Assembly: GCF_001039355.2 (NCBI RefSeq)
Contig: NW_019776030.1
Span: 30,802 to 94,801 of the forward strand
DNA from: Lingula anatina
Lineage: Eukaryota > Brachiopoda > Lingulata > Lingulida > Lingulidae
Direction: 5' to 3'
Length of the DNA: 64,000 nt
In this document: positions 37,853 to 50,288 of the stretch, one piece after another
How positions within the stretch are numbered: position 1 is the stretch's first letter
Layout: each line of letters begins with the position of its first letter
The notes under the pieces: generated by a model
The model's database searches: none
The model's input: only the letters and a program-made list of their open reading frames with translations
Told to the model about the DNA's origin: nothing
Position numbers and translations under genes: made by a program

Positions 37853-39985
37853 ATACGTCTACCAGCCTGAACTCACTAACAATGAAATATCCTTCATCTT
37901 CAGTTTTGCACTCGTTATTATCATAAACAGACCAAACAACCACACACACATTTGGATTTCTTAATATCAGTGATCCAGTGCTACCAGTGCTAAAAGATCA
38001 CGCTTTATGTGGCATCACAAAAATTGGTTTTGCACGTGCGTGCCAACTGCAGCATTAAAGTTACCTGCACCTGCGAGCACTTGGGGAACCGACGTAATAT
38101 AATGGTCTCTCAACCCCCATACGATTTACTACTGAACAGCCTGACCGTTAATAAAACTGCCAAATTCTTCGTGACAAATGGAGTTAGTGAAAAACAATTT
38201 TTGAGTTAGCGAAGAGACGTGATTTCGTTAGTTTTTTTTCAAACGGGCATTCAATGGGGAAGTCTAAAACTGACGGGATGTTTCGGTGATTAGACAAGTG
38301 TTAGTTCCGTTTTAACATTCTTTTCCTATGAAAAATGTGAGTAATTTGCTCTTTGTATCTGTTGTGACATTCACATATCCTACGCCACCTGTACGCACTT
38401 GAGCAACAGATAATTAGCTTATTTTGATTTGCTTCACTCTGGATAATTCAATTCCTATAACTTGTTCAAGGGACCGTAAAGAAGACTTTGCCCGCCTTAT
38501 TATTTTCTTTCGAAACTTAATGTGTAAAAAGAAGAAAAATAAAACATTAACATACCACAGATCTCGCACACACCGAAATATCCACAATTCAAAAAACTTC
38601 TGAAAACTTCAATTTCACTTGTAGATAGACCGAGCTTTACACATCTCAGCGACGTGATACAATCTCTCTAAAAAGGGCATTAATACCCTTCATCAAAAAT
38701 GCCATTTTAAGCGAAAATTGCATTTAATCTTTACGCGGCTTCAGCCGAATGAACAAAATCTACGTTCAGGGGGCGTTTTTCTAAGAGTCCAATGTATATT
38801 TCACAATTGTTTCTATCAGTTCGATACGTGTGATCCTTTAAATTGTTTCGTTTAAGTCATCTCTCTTTTCTTCTTTTCAATTTCCTCTACTAGATATTCA
38901 GTTATCGGTGTTAGCCATGTAGTAATGAACATCTCGTATAACTTTTTATGATACACTAGTAGTTAAGGTAGGCATAGATGGTTAAACCAAGGAATATTCG
39001 GCAGCAGAAAGAGCTGTAAAAATTGCTTAAGTATGGGTTCTCGTCGGTAGAACTACAGCTTAAGAAATTAAGAAATTTGGTTTTGATACTGATTGTAAAT
39101 TGCAAACTGACTGTGGCCTGATAATAAACTATCGGAATGCACTTCTGGCCTCTGTTGTTTTTCCGCCAGCCTGCTTTTTACCTTTCACTGTTTTCATCTC
39201 AGGTAAGTACATGCTGGCAAGGGAAGTAATAAATGCATATCTGCAGACTATTTCTAAGCTGATTAGGAGTTTTTAAATAAGTTGGATTTGGAAGTCTTTA
39301 ACATTGCCTGTACTGTAAAAGAGAGTGTCAACGTACAAATACACTGTAGGAAGGTAAAGCAGGTAAAGGATAAGCAGGTAAAACACACTTATCGCTTGCC
39401 CGAGAAAAAACGATAAAAACGGCAGCATGGATATTTAAATCGTACTAGACAAATGCACGCACACATGCACGCACGCACACTGGCGCGCACACACACACAC
39501 ACACACGCATACCACGATGTACATGCATTACTCGCAAGTGTGGCTGCTTCGTTGGTATGATACAAAATACTATGGGGTTTATTTTGCTTTTGAGATCGCC
39601 TAAATTGCATGATAAAAGGATATTGTATACTTTTTATCGCTGTCCAGATCAGAGGAAAGAATCGATTCGATTGGAACCTGATACCCTGCCTTTTGCGGTA
39701 CATCAGACCGATACCGCCGTATTATTATAGTTCTTTGATTGCATTTTAAAAACCTTTAATAAACCCATTTTGCTGTTTGACTTGTTTTATGTACCTAACA
39801 ATGAGCAGGTAGGTCCCAACACTTAAAGCAAACAATGAAAGAATACGGATTTCCCACCAAGGTGGTCATCACTGGCGTGGTTACACAGTGACCTATGGTC
39901 AGTGTGGCATGTGGTCGAAAAGCTTCCCCTTGAACATTTTGAAATTTAATTTTGGATTTATAGGAGGTAAAATCTGCTGCTGCTG

Positions 39986-40027
<42 letters not shown>

Positions 40028-40226
40028 TTAGTTGCACAATCCCGCAAAAAAAGGTTTAAAAGAACATGGACGCGAACCAGATGTCATTGGCAAAGGCCAG
40101 GGTACTCTATTCCCCCTCTTTACACACAGAGGTTTGACTCTCCACAGTCCATCGATTAATATAAAAAAGTAAATTTGCGGAGCATTTTCAGGATGTGCCT
40201 TAAGCTTACAGGTAAAATGTGCTGCA

Positions 40227-40272
<46 letters not shown>

Positions 40273-42823
40273 TTTTAGTGGCACAACCCCACAAAAAGGT
40301 TTAAAAGAACATGAAAGATGTTCTAGGCGAACGCCAGGATAAGCGGCCCCCCCCCCCCCACCACCACCACCACCACCACCACCTTTTTCATCGACTTGAC
40401 CCTATACAGTCCATCGATTAATATATAAGAAAATTGGCGAAGCGTTATCAGGATGTGCCTCAAGCTTACAGTTACTTATAATGGGAATAATGCCCGGTTG
40501 TACATAAGGTTGTATGTAAGGCCTGTAAACTTCATGTATCAGTGGATCAAAAGTTCTTTTACCAGATACTCGCCATGAAGAGTCTAAGAAGAAGAGTGCC
40601 CGAGTGATATAGTAGTCGCCCCCTTAAAAAAAGAAAAAAAATTCTACCAAAATGATCAATTCGTAGTTAAAAATGGAAAGATTGCATTAGGGTGTTGAGA
40701 TGGGAAATTCGAAAATCAATTTTTCGGCCGTCTTCAAAACAATCTACGAAAATGGAAAATATAAATATCATTTTATCTTAGATATTAAATAAATCCATTC
40801 CATACTTGGTTTTTGAATATTTAAAATATTTTTTTGCTATTTCCAACAAGAAGAACACATGGTAGTTTTTAGTAGATAAAGAGGCTATTGGTATTATTAC
40901 TACCAGGTAATGAAAGTTTTTAAAAAATAGGCTCACCAGCATGGTTAAGGTACAAAAAAAGCGAAAAAAATTTAATTTACTTTTATCTTTTGTAATTTAA
41001 TATTTCATTCAAACAAGTTTCTTGTGCCACACCGAGAACCCCCAATTGGAAATTGTTCATCCAAACCCAACGATTTTATTTGCTTACACATCTCGAGTGC
41101 CAAAAAATGAGCTTTCTTTGGGACGCTGTCTTAATTGTGTTTGTAAAACAAACCAAACCAATTTTCTTCGAAATCGCAAAACGTTGGTTCCTAGTAGCAA
41201 CATGTTTTTCAATGGTTTATTAAGCGTTTGAATATCGTTTCGTTTCAACTCACTTCACTGTTTGTTCGCAAACCAATGTCCAATGTGTATCCTTCTTCTT
41301 CGTCAGCACACGCGCACACGTACCTGCACGCACACATACGTTAAATATGACAGTTAGCTCAGAGAAGCTAATCAATTATTTTCCTCTTTCCAAACTGTCA
41401 AAAACTAATAAGAATAAAAAAGAAAAAAATAATGGATTCTTCACATTTTCGGCGGTTAGGTGCGATTACTAAAATGCGGAAACGATAAACATTTGCAACT
41501 TGAACCTGCACTTCTGTATCTCAGTACAAGGCAAGTCGACGGAAACATCAATAAAAAAGTGGTATCAGTCAAGTACATGCGCCCTGCAAGAAGTAAAAGT
41601 TCATACGATCCACCTGTGTCTCTGGTTCTTGCGTAAGGAGATAGCTGAGAGGGGAGGTTAATGGGTGCAAAAAGAGAACGAGGACAATCGAACAGTACGG
41701 GAATCGGGAACACTCCCGGAACAAACGCATCCGTTCTTCTTGTACCGCTGTGAGCATATCCATCTGCTAATTCCATGCATTTCCACTAACAATTGCTAGT
41801 GTGTGTTATGATGGGTATAATAGTTTTGGATGCAGTTGGTGTTTTCATGGCATTTATGGCGGGGGTAAAACGATTCAGTCACACCAAGTGGTTGTAGCAA
41901 ATAATAATAAAAAAACCTTGGAGAAATAACGTATAAACTCCTGTATGATAATCCATACGATCCAAAATTGAAATGAAAAACAAGGCAGTGATCGCGTTTG
42001 GAGTGGAAGGTATAATATAAAGTGAATTATCATCATTTAGGGAAAATAAACGAACACTTTTATGCCTTATTAAAAGCGCAGATATCTTATTAATTCATTT
42101 TCACTTCTCATTTAGCATTAATCTATTATCTATTTTTAGTGTTTTGAAGGAGGTATGATTTTTTAACTTAATAAATCTTTTTCGTTCATCACTTTTTCTC
42201 GTGATTGTACATGCATCTTGTCAGTTACGTATAGTAAATAAACGAAGGCAGATGCTGTGAGTAAAGATAGATGCCTGGGCCTAATACACAGCCAATGCCA
42301 ACAAATACAATTCTTTTAGGGCACATAACCAAAAGCTCGTTCCTGGAAAATCTTATACTTTTAGTAAGGCCACAATGCTCAGAAACGTTTTAATGTTTAA
42401 ATATTACAGTGAACGTCTTTTTTTTTTTGTAGCATGGAAAGGAAACGCTGGCAATATACATCACATCTTCAATTGAAAAAGTACCTTTCAAAAAGAAAGT
42501 TTTGCCTATAATTTTTCTATGCGAGTTAAATAAAACTTACAAACCAGCGCAAATATTTCAGTTAGAATTACTACAAAAGAACAAAATGCCTAAACGTGTA
42601 TAAATAAATGAAATAAAACTATGTATATGTAAAAAAAAATTCATAGTTATTTTAAAAATCACATTTAATAGGGAAACTTACCACAGTCCTCGAACCTGAA
42701 TTCTTGACTTCTTCTGAATCTGAATTTGTTTGCATTTCTGGTGTATCGGGAGGGGTAGCGGTAACTGCTTCCTACCCCTAGCAGCGTGATGGCCACGAGA
42801 ACCGCAATATTCAAAGAATTCAT
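34436..42823 (-). CDS. GM2-activator-like secreted lipid-binding protein (ML domain), 226 aa, four exons
   Basis: Minus-strand exons are 42823-42682, 35975-35750, 35392-35215 and 34570-34436; phases agree (G|GT Gly, TG|C Cys, then phase 0), total 681 nt. Residues 1-20 (MNSLNIAVLVAITLLGVGSS) are a signal peptide. A basic stretch follows (about 21-40), then the ML fold. Cysteines 47, 112, 123, 129, 139, 152, 154 and 202 fit the eight of GM2 activator (FEDC, NIPC, GTC, DLC, DPC, FPCSC, LGC); Cys141 is extra. Typical blocks are FPCSCPIPDGEYVL and GDYELMSEFYDGDTGRELGC. N-glycosylation is possible at Asn80. GM2 activators lift glycolipids from lysosomal membranes for hydrolases; here the ligand is unknown. 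Unusual is the C-terminal tail after the last strand, with KDKEDEEEDD then SWWGKR. Intron 1 is 6.7 kb. Confidence 0.9.
35126..35174 (+). repeat. (TTA)n microsatellite
   Basis: About 16 units in the intron between exons 3 and 4 of the GM2-activator-like gene. Confidence 0.9.
35976..42681 (-). other. Intron 1 of the GM2-activator-like gene, microsatellite-rich
   Basis: It holds (CT)n at about 37796-37850, (CA)n at about 39484-39506, and the GA-containing tandem duplication at 39962-40472. No ORF inside has a recognisable domain, so I see no nested gene. Its size leaves room for enhancers, but no motif cluster stands out. Confidence 0.6.
39962..40472 (+). repeat. Tandem duplication of about 240 bp with (GA)n tracts
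   Basis: Two units share GGTAAAAT-TGCTGCAAGAG, a (GA)n tract, GGTTTAAAAGAACATG, CAGTCCATCGATTAATAT and TCAGGATGTGCCT, AAGCTTACAG. The second unit also carries a C run and a (CAC)n tract at about 40349-40383. It lies within the intron of the GM2-activator-like gene. Confidence 0.75.
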
Positions 42824-43041
42824 AGTTATAAAATCCCAAAAAGTACTTTTTTCTTTTTTTAATAATAAGAAAAAGAAGCACAATTCGATTTTAATAATGA
42901 AAATTGTTAAGATATTACACAACCACGGATCGCTTGAAAAGAAATTTTCAGAGTCCCTATATTTCCTTGGTAACAAGGTTCTACAGAGTACAGGTTGCCG
43001 CCGCTGTCAAGATAACTGAATAGGCAGATCGCCCGCCGGCT

Positions 43042-43048
43042 CTTTATA
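43042..43048 (-). promoter_or_regulatory. TATA box of the GM2-activator-like gene
   Basis: TATAAAG on the minus strand within a GC-rich stretch (GGGAGCGTATAAAGAGCCGG), about 220 bp upstream of the ATG at 42823. A start near 43015 would give a leader of about 190 nt. Confidence 0.5.
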
Positions 43049-45376
43049 CGCTCCCGTTTTCGCACCTTATTCTGTTTACTTGTCCGATGAAGTGCTAGCT
43101 ACTCTATCGGAGTGCCAGTGCATTGGTGGGTGTTTTTTTCTTCCTTTTCGTGTGATGGTTACGTGTAGACGGTATAAACCTCCTAAAGATGACCACACAC
43201 AACGATGATGGGGTGCAGAGCTCGTGAATATAAACCCTGGTTAGTGGGAAGGAGAGGCGATCAACGTCACTATGGCTGATTTCTGCGCACAAATCTTTCA
43301 AAGGAACCAATAAATCGAAAGGAAATATCACAAAGAAGATTGCCAGAGAGCCGAGATGTCGGCCGGGTGAAGCACTGCCCGTACATCCGCGTGCGCTGTT
43401 CTCCTCGCGCCATCAGCACCTCTCCTTGCCATCCATTCCCCGGTCCGCGCCTCAACTTCTGTCCGCCCTGCAACGAGGATACCAGATGCTCACGTACGGA
43501 CATTCACTGCAGGGGCACGTGCATGTTGTTATGGTTGATGAACTGTGTATTACGCTTGCTGTGAGGCAATCTGAGTTTCTAGTGCTTACCTTCTCGTTCC
43601 AGTTGTCTAAATATTTAGAACAAATTGCGAGTCACACGTCGGTGGACCACACACGGAGAGCAGCAGTAGCGACGTAATGCTACTACATAGACGTCGGTGC
43701 TTTCAGTTCGCCCTGCCACCGGTTGGATTAATGCGTTTTAAACCAACCAAAATTACCAAATAAAAAGAAAATATATCAGCTTTGATGGTTTACTATGACA
43801 AAATGAGCAAATAAAAATGCGTTACTTTCAGAGGTTTTTAAACTTTAAAGTTTCTCTGTGATTTATTTCCTTTGATTCCTAACCTTTTTCATTTGCACAT
43901 AGTTGCGATCATTTATCATATACTGGAGCATTTCAAAGAAGTCTAATAAGGTAAGATATATCTAGTACAAGAATTATTCCTATATGAATATCCAAAAATA
44001 TCTATAATATAAAGATTTAGAATACAGATCCTTACATGCAACGTAAAGATTTCATTTTTGAGACACACAAGCAACAAGAATTTACTTGAGCAGAAAAAAC
44101 TAACATCATCACTATCAAGAAAATAAGTAATAAATTTACTTTATTTTCATTCAAAAAGTGCATCCTTATCACTCAAACTTCAAGAACGTTTGAAGAAGAA
44201 ATATAACACCAAGAATGTTTACAGAAGAATTAAAAAACCTTTAATTTCTTTAATTCGATTCAGATCAGATGAAATTGCAGATATAAAGTTTGTAAAATAA
44301 TTCAATGAAGGCTGGAATCAAACATGTAGGGGTTATTGAAGCTCTCCCTGAAGCGCAGAGGAACGAGCAAGCAGATGGAAGAGGGGAGTTTCCAGCATCC
44401 TCTGAAGGCCAGGGTGGTTTAAGCGCACTGCCCCTCCCTCCTCTTCTTTTACTAACAAAATGTGTATTCTTACGGCGGGTGGTAAGTAAGGTTGTGACAC
44501 GACCCTGGTAACCCTATCTCCTGTCCTGTCGTAACCTTAATCATGCCACCGAGAATACTAATTAACAGAAGGAAGCGAGCCGTGGGAACCCCGTGTTGTT
44601 ACAACCATTGCGCTACTTAACGAAAACACGGAGGAATATTGTATGATATTATGACGACTGATTTTGTTAAATATTCATTAAGATAGTACTGGCAGTTTGA
44701 TGCTGTAGGGAAAAAAATAACAGATTCACCGGCAAATTTTGTGATTAGTACAACTTTTAAGAATATTTCATAGTCTGTCTTTCTCCACATTTTTACTCAA
44801 GTCCCTGAACTCTCAATTTTTTTTAGAATATCCAGATATTTTACTATATCATTTTTATTATGTGGATAATTTTACTTATATTATATATACATCATTTTAA
44901 GTCCTATTATACTGATCAAATTAGAACATGGACAGTTTACATTGTTTCACATATTGTAAGACTTTTCCTGTTTCTGGTCTGATCCAGTAAAGGTTTCATA
45001 CTTGATTTTCCTGAGAAACAGAGAAAAAACATTGCAAAATTAACAAAGCGCCATGAATTTCCTGCGTGCTCAAGTGGCTATGTCGATTATCGGAACGTTA
45101 TCGTTAAACATTAAGCTTATCACCGAAATTGTTTCCAACGAACGCTTTCCCCTTAGGCTCCCACGGTACCTCCCCTTGAACTACGTGAAAAAACATTTCC
45201 TTTGTTAATGATAATAATAAACGTGCATATAGACACGACAAGGCAACGATAAAACTCATCCGGCCAACCCCTTGCATTTCAAACAAAGGGTCTTTGTATT
45301 TGGGAGAGTGAATATTTGGCCAAAATAAAAGTCCAAATGAAAGGTCCTAAAAATTAATTGTTCATTTGAAGCACTT
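43049..45376. other. Intergenic, no gene seen
   Basis: The first 650 bp are richer in G, C and CpG than the rest and may belong to the upstream promoter region. The Cys-rich translation near 43370-43540 has no ATG and no homologue I recognise. After about 43740 the DNA is AT-rich without repeats. Confidence 0.5.
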
Positions 45377-45782
45377 AGATATAAGAAATATCAATAAATT
45401 CTTTTTTTTCTCTGAATGAACTCACCCAGTGAAATCGAACAAAGGCAACCTGTTTATTACCAAGAATTAAATCATGAAAGCTAATTAAAAAACGGAAAGA
45501 CACGACTAGATTAAATACAAAATTAAAAATTTATTCACAAATCTCAATTTATTTATATCATAAAATGTAAGTGTTTGTATTAGCGTTATATAAGCATTAT
45601 TAAATAGAATCCATATTTTGTCAAGAAAAATATTCTAATGTTACAGATTATCTGCAATCTGACTCGCCTCTTGAAAAGACTAAACTCCCGTTCCAGTATA
45701 CTGAACATTAAATGTTTGCTTATCATTGTCATAAAACAAATTAAGCAGATTAAAAATTATCTGAACTTTAACTTAAAATATT
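45377..45782 (+). repeat. Left copy of a 406-bp duplication ending at an N (probable contig overlap)
   Basis: Repeats almost exactly at 45784-46189, with one clear difference (AAATTATCTG against AAACTATCTG). It ends directly at the single N at 45783 and the other copy begins directly after it. This is the signature of unmerged contig ends, not a biological tandem repeat. Confidence 0.88.
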
Positions 45783-45783
45783 N

Positions 45784-46189
45784 AGATATAAGAAATATCA
45801 ATAAATTCTTTTTTTTCTCTGAATGAACTCACCCAGTGAAATCGAACAAAGGCAACCTGTTTATTACCAAGAATTAAATCATGAAAGCTAATTAAAAAAC
45901 GGAAAGACACGACTAGATTAAATACAAAATTAAAAATTTATTCACAAATCTCAATTTATTTATATCATAAAATGTAAGTGTTTGTATTAGCGTTATATAA
46001 GCATTATTAAATAGAATCCATATTTTGTCAAGAAAAATATTCTAATGTTACAGATTATCTGCAATCTGACTCGCCTCTTGAAAAGACTAAACTCCCGTTC
46101 CAGTATACTGAACATTAAATGTTTGCTTATCATTGTCATAAAACAAATTAAGCAGATTAAAAACTATCTGAACTTTAACTTAAAATATT
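45784..46189 (+). repeat. Right copy of the 406-bp duplication
   Basis: Same sequence as 45377-45782 and same length. The sequence turns unique after AACTTAAAATATT at 46189. Confidence 0.88.
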
Positions 46190-47140
46190 TTCTTTTTTTT
46201 TAATTCAACAGGGCTGAAGTTCTAATTATCCCGCAGAGAACGCCAAGCGAAGTGCCACAGTCCGCGCGTGGCATATTGACTGACAAGTGGAGCGTGATTG
46301 ACAGGCAGTGAAACGCATTTAATGTAATCGAAGGCCTGATGTTCTGTTCCCTACTTACGCGTGTGTTAAGACGTGCGAGGACCACCGGGGAAGAGGGACG
46401 ACCTCTGGAAACGCAAAGGTGAACTTTTGGGAGCGTCCGTTAATTTGTACACGGCTTTTCAGCGAACCATGAATCTCTCAACACTGGAAGGCAGAAAATT
46501 TCAGAAGAAATATCAACGTGAGCCTTACAAAGGCCAGCAAACAAATGAAAAGATTTCCTGGTGGACAAAAAGGGAAAATGATTTAATGAAATTATCAGAT
46601 TGTTTTGTATTCGATACTTGGTTTTTTTAATCTCTTGTTTGTCTTAGAACAAGAAGTCCGGCTTGGGTAAAATCGACCTACAGCATCGATGACAGTGAAT
46701 GCAGATATTGTGACGAATGACATGTGTGTATTTGAATTTACGAACAGAAATTAAGTATTTTTACACCAAACTGAAAATTGGCGAGCCCAGTGAGGGAGTG
46801 GTGGTGTGTGCGTGTGTGTGTGGATTCGTTATGAAAATTTAGACTGCAGTGTTGATCTAGCAAACTGATTCTAAAATGTTCAATACAGTTGAATTAATTT
46901 TATTTTTGATCACAAAAATTTCATTCTAGCTTTCAGTTGTTCAAAGCGACTGGAAAACGGTTTTGTGATGCCAAAGGCCTATGTTTTGCCGTAGCTCTGA
47001 TGAGTCGACTCCAAATCAGCCAGATCGTATTTTACCAGGGATTCATATTAACCCCATCTTCTATTCCCCGCAACTAAAAATGATGCATATAATAGAGAAA
47101 GCTTCTCAGATAAAGGGTACCTGATGAAATTACGTGCTAC
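46190..47140. other. Intergenic, no gene seen
   Basis: The longest ORF (46373-46630, +) has no ATG context, domain or splice partner that supports it. A short (GT)n lies near 46806-46820. Confidence 0.5.
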
Positions 47141-47371
47141 TCTATGGATCCGGGAGAGGGGATGGGGGGAGGGGGGGGGGCGTCTGAGACACCCTCCTCT
47201 CTCCCTTTACCAAGTTCAAGTTTAAACGTGTGATTCAAGACAGTTAAGCCAAACAATTTTCCAATCCTACACCATGCATATTTTAGTAAAAATGTCCAAG
47301 TCATCTGTTTTATGTCTCATACTTTTCATCTTTGTCCCCCTCCCCTAAAGAAAGCCCTGGATCATCCAGTG
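47141..47371. mobile_element. Decayed MITE, GGATCCGGG...CCCTGGATCATCC type
   Basis: TATGGATCCGGG followed by G runs faces C runs followed by CCCTGGATCATCCAGTG. This is the layout of the 4096 and 53530 elements (outer GGATCC, inner G/C runs), but the interior is different and the ends are worn. It may be a related family. Confidence 0.4.
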
Positions 47372-47592
47372 TTCTACGCATGGGTATGTTATGTTGATTG
47401 TACTAGCAGAGGTGAGCATTTAGAACGATTAATTAGACTCTGAGACTCGGTGTTTGAGAACGTAGAAAAATTTATAACCAGTTGGGGAATAGTAAAACCG
47501 AAACTGCCCGTGGAAGCCATACATGTACCTTTTTGCCTACTCGCCTCCAGCTCGCAAAAATCATTGAAGAGCGAAGGAACAAAACTTAACTT

Positions 47593-47593
47593 A

Positions 47594-47633
<40 letters not shown>
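47593..47633 (+). repeat. (TAGA)n microsatellite
   Basis: About ten TAGA units with one slipped unit in the middle. Confidence 0.9.
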
Positions 47634-47635
<2 letters not shown>

Positions 47636-48077
47636 TACAAAAATAAACAAATAGATAAATAAAATGACAACAAGTACTTGAGACATGAAATGTTTACCTA
47701 CGGATATAAAGATAAACCTTTTCATGTGAATTAAATGCGCTGAAGCCAAACCAAGACAATAGCGTAGGCCGTGCCTTAATCCATGGGGAAACACAGATTG
47801 TGTTAGTTGAGCAAATATTGTTTCGCCATCGTTCGTCAAACACATTTAGATGTCATGTGTCAGCGTTATTTTACTGATGTAACAAATTCACTGTTGATAT
47901 TCTAACGGTTGACGGTTTTCAAGGAAAAAAAAGGTCAAAGGTCACAGGTCAGGTTTGGAAGTGCCGAAATTTTCTCTGCAGATTGATTCCTTTTTTTTGA
48001 GAGTAAGAAGTGGACCAAGCACATTGAGATAACTCCCAATGGCACAAAAATATACTGTTGAAAGCCTACCTTTCTTA

Positions 48078-50288
48078 TACCCCCTTTATACTGGACGGCG
48101 TCCTTTCTACGTCTTTTCTGCGACCATGAAATTTGGCATCGCTGTAGAGCCGCATTTTGCAACTGCAACGCATTTTCCAACTAAAGAAAATCGTGAAAAC
48201 GCATTTTGCAACCAGGATTTTTGTTCTAAGTCCCTGAAACAGTTTAAGTACGGAACAGGTTGAATTGGAGTGGGGACGGCTTTGCTTCGACTATGTATGC
48301 TGAAACTGACCAGGCTGCCCCTGGGGTTAACGATAATATAAAACTTATTTCACATTGTAATTTCCTAAACCATTAAGAGTTAGGAACATTTTGTTAGGCA
48401 TGTGCATGGAATTTCGTATTTTTTTTTTGTAAATTAGGGGTGTGGCCGTCCCTAGGGGTAGTTGATTGTAGTTTTTACTTTGTATTTTTCTCCTATCTAC
48501 CCTCATATCTTTAGAATTAGGAAATACAAACGTTGGGGATTAATACCCTATGGTAATAAATGTGCATGGACACTTCGGAAATTTATTGTGACATGGGGTC
48601 CCTGGGGGTGGTTGGTTCTAATTTTACAACGTATTTTCTGCTATCTACCCATTGTATCGACCATTTGAGTTAAAAATATAAAACGTAGCAACAGTATCAT
48701 TTTAGATATTGAAGGGCATTTCTTTTTTTTCACTTGGGGTGTGGTCCTGGGGGTGGTTGAAAATAATTAGACGTTGTAATTTCTGCTATCTTCCTTTAGA
48801 CCATATAAGTTATGCACGGAAGGCTATGGGGATTGAAAACATGTCTTTAGGGATGTGTATGGATCCTTCTGGGTTTTTGATAACATAAATTGGGTGTGGC
48901 TGTCCCTGAGGGTGGTTGATTCTATTTTTTGCATCGTTATTTCTACTATCTACCCTTAGAATTAGGAACATGAAACATTGGGGATTGATAAATCAGTCAC
49001 TTTTTATGACTGTGCAAGGGTCTTTGAATGTAGAGAACAGCAGCAGCGCACATAGCACTAAAAGGACTTTCAGCCGTAGGCATGAATATAGGTCAAGGAA
49101 AACTCATTCAAGGCCCTACACACTTAGAAATCCTGGTGTTCAACTGGCCGTTGTGTCTTAATACAAACGAACATGTAATTAGTATGTGTGTCGCTATACA
49201 GAGGCTATGCACAAGGATTCCTGAAAGTATGGGGTCTTGCACGGGTTTTTAAGTAACTTGACCTACATTCAAGCATGGTCTCTACCGCTGAAGGTCTGTT
49301 ATTAAGTGCTGTCTACTGCTTTCTTTGCATTCCCCTTCTTAACTCGAAGACCGCTTTCAGATTCACACATCCTACTAGCTGGGTCGGTCCAACTCTGCAG
49401 GGGATCTCACTTAAGTGCAATCAGTGGAATCAGCTTGATTGTCTGACATATGCCACCAATCACCCCATCCCTCAGGGACAGTCACACCCGAAGTCACACT
49501 AAAATTCCCCTGTACATATGCACCAAAGACTCATGTTCCTAACTCGAATGGTCTAGAAGGACATGAAAGAAATTACGGTGAAAATATTACAGTCAACCAT
49601 CCCCAGGGACGGCCACTCCCCAAGTCACCAAAAATTCTGATGTGCCCAAGCACATCTCTAACGATCACAACCACTCCCAGGGACAACCACACCCCAAGTC
49701 ACAAAAAATCTGAAGTGCCCACGCACATTTCTTACGATAGTGTATTAATCCCCAACACTTTTATTTCCTAATTCTAAAGATATAAGGGTAGATAACAGAA
49801 AATACAATGTAAAAATTACAATCAACCACCCCTAGGAACGGCCACACCCCCAATTTACAAATAAATTAAAAGTGCCCATGTACATGCCTAACAATATCTT
49901 TATTATTCCCTGACGTTTCAACTTCTTAACTCTAATGGTTTAGAAAATTCCAATGAGAAATAGATTATATATTTTCCCCGCCCCAGGGGCAGCCTGACAA
50001 GTTTCAGCATACATAGTCGAAACAAACCCGTCCCCACTCCAATTCTACCTGTTTCGTACTTAAAACTGTTTCAGGGAATTAGAAAAAGAATCTGGTTGCA
50101 AAATGCGTTGCAGTTGCAAAATGCGGTCGGTTGCAAAATGCGGCTCTACAACGAGCATTGATTTTGTATCAGAATGCATGCTCAATGATCGGCCAGTTGT
50201 CGGCACGTAAAGTATTATAATTTTTTAACTCTCAAATAGGGCCGTACTGCTGGACGCAGAAAGGACGCTATCCAGTGTGGAGGGGGCT
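48078..50288. mobile_element. Giant foldback element, 2.2 kb, TTA target duplication
   Basis: The left end TACCCCCTTTATACTGGACG and right end CCAGTGTGGAGGGGGCT are inverted, flanked by TTA on both sides (48075-48077, 50289-50291). The inversion continues to the centre: arms of about 1.07 kb meet near 49160-49230. Each arm carries about four sub-repeats of roughly 150 bp built on GGGTGTGGCCGTCCCT and GGGGTGGTTG (left arm near 48437, 48591, 48735, 48891; mirrored near 49460-49850). No transposase ORF remains. The 3-bp TWA duplication suggests the PIF/Harbinger superfamily; the family is inferred. A 223-bp relative with the same ends lies at 52092-52314. Confidence 0.8.

Noticed and set aside
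37734-37949. ORF with an Arg-Glu repeat
   Set aside because: It is a translated (CT)n microsatellite in the intron of the GM2-activator-like gene.
43340-43564. Cys-rich + strand reading frame in CpG-rich DNA
   Set aside because: No ATG in frame, no signal peptide, and the Cys spacing fits no family I know; likely chance in GC-rich promoter flank.
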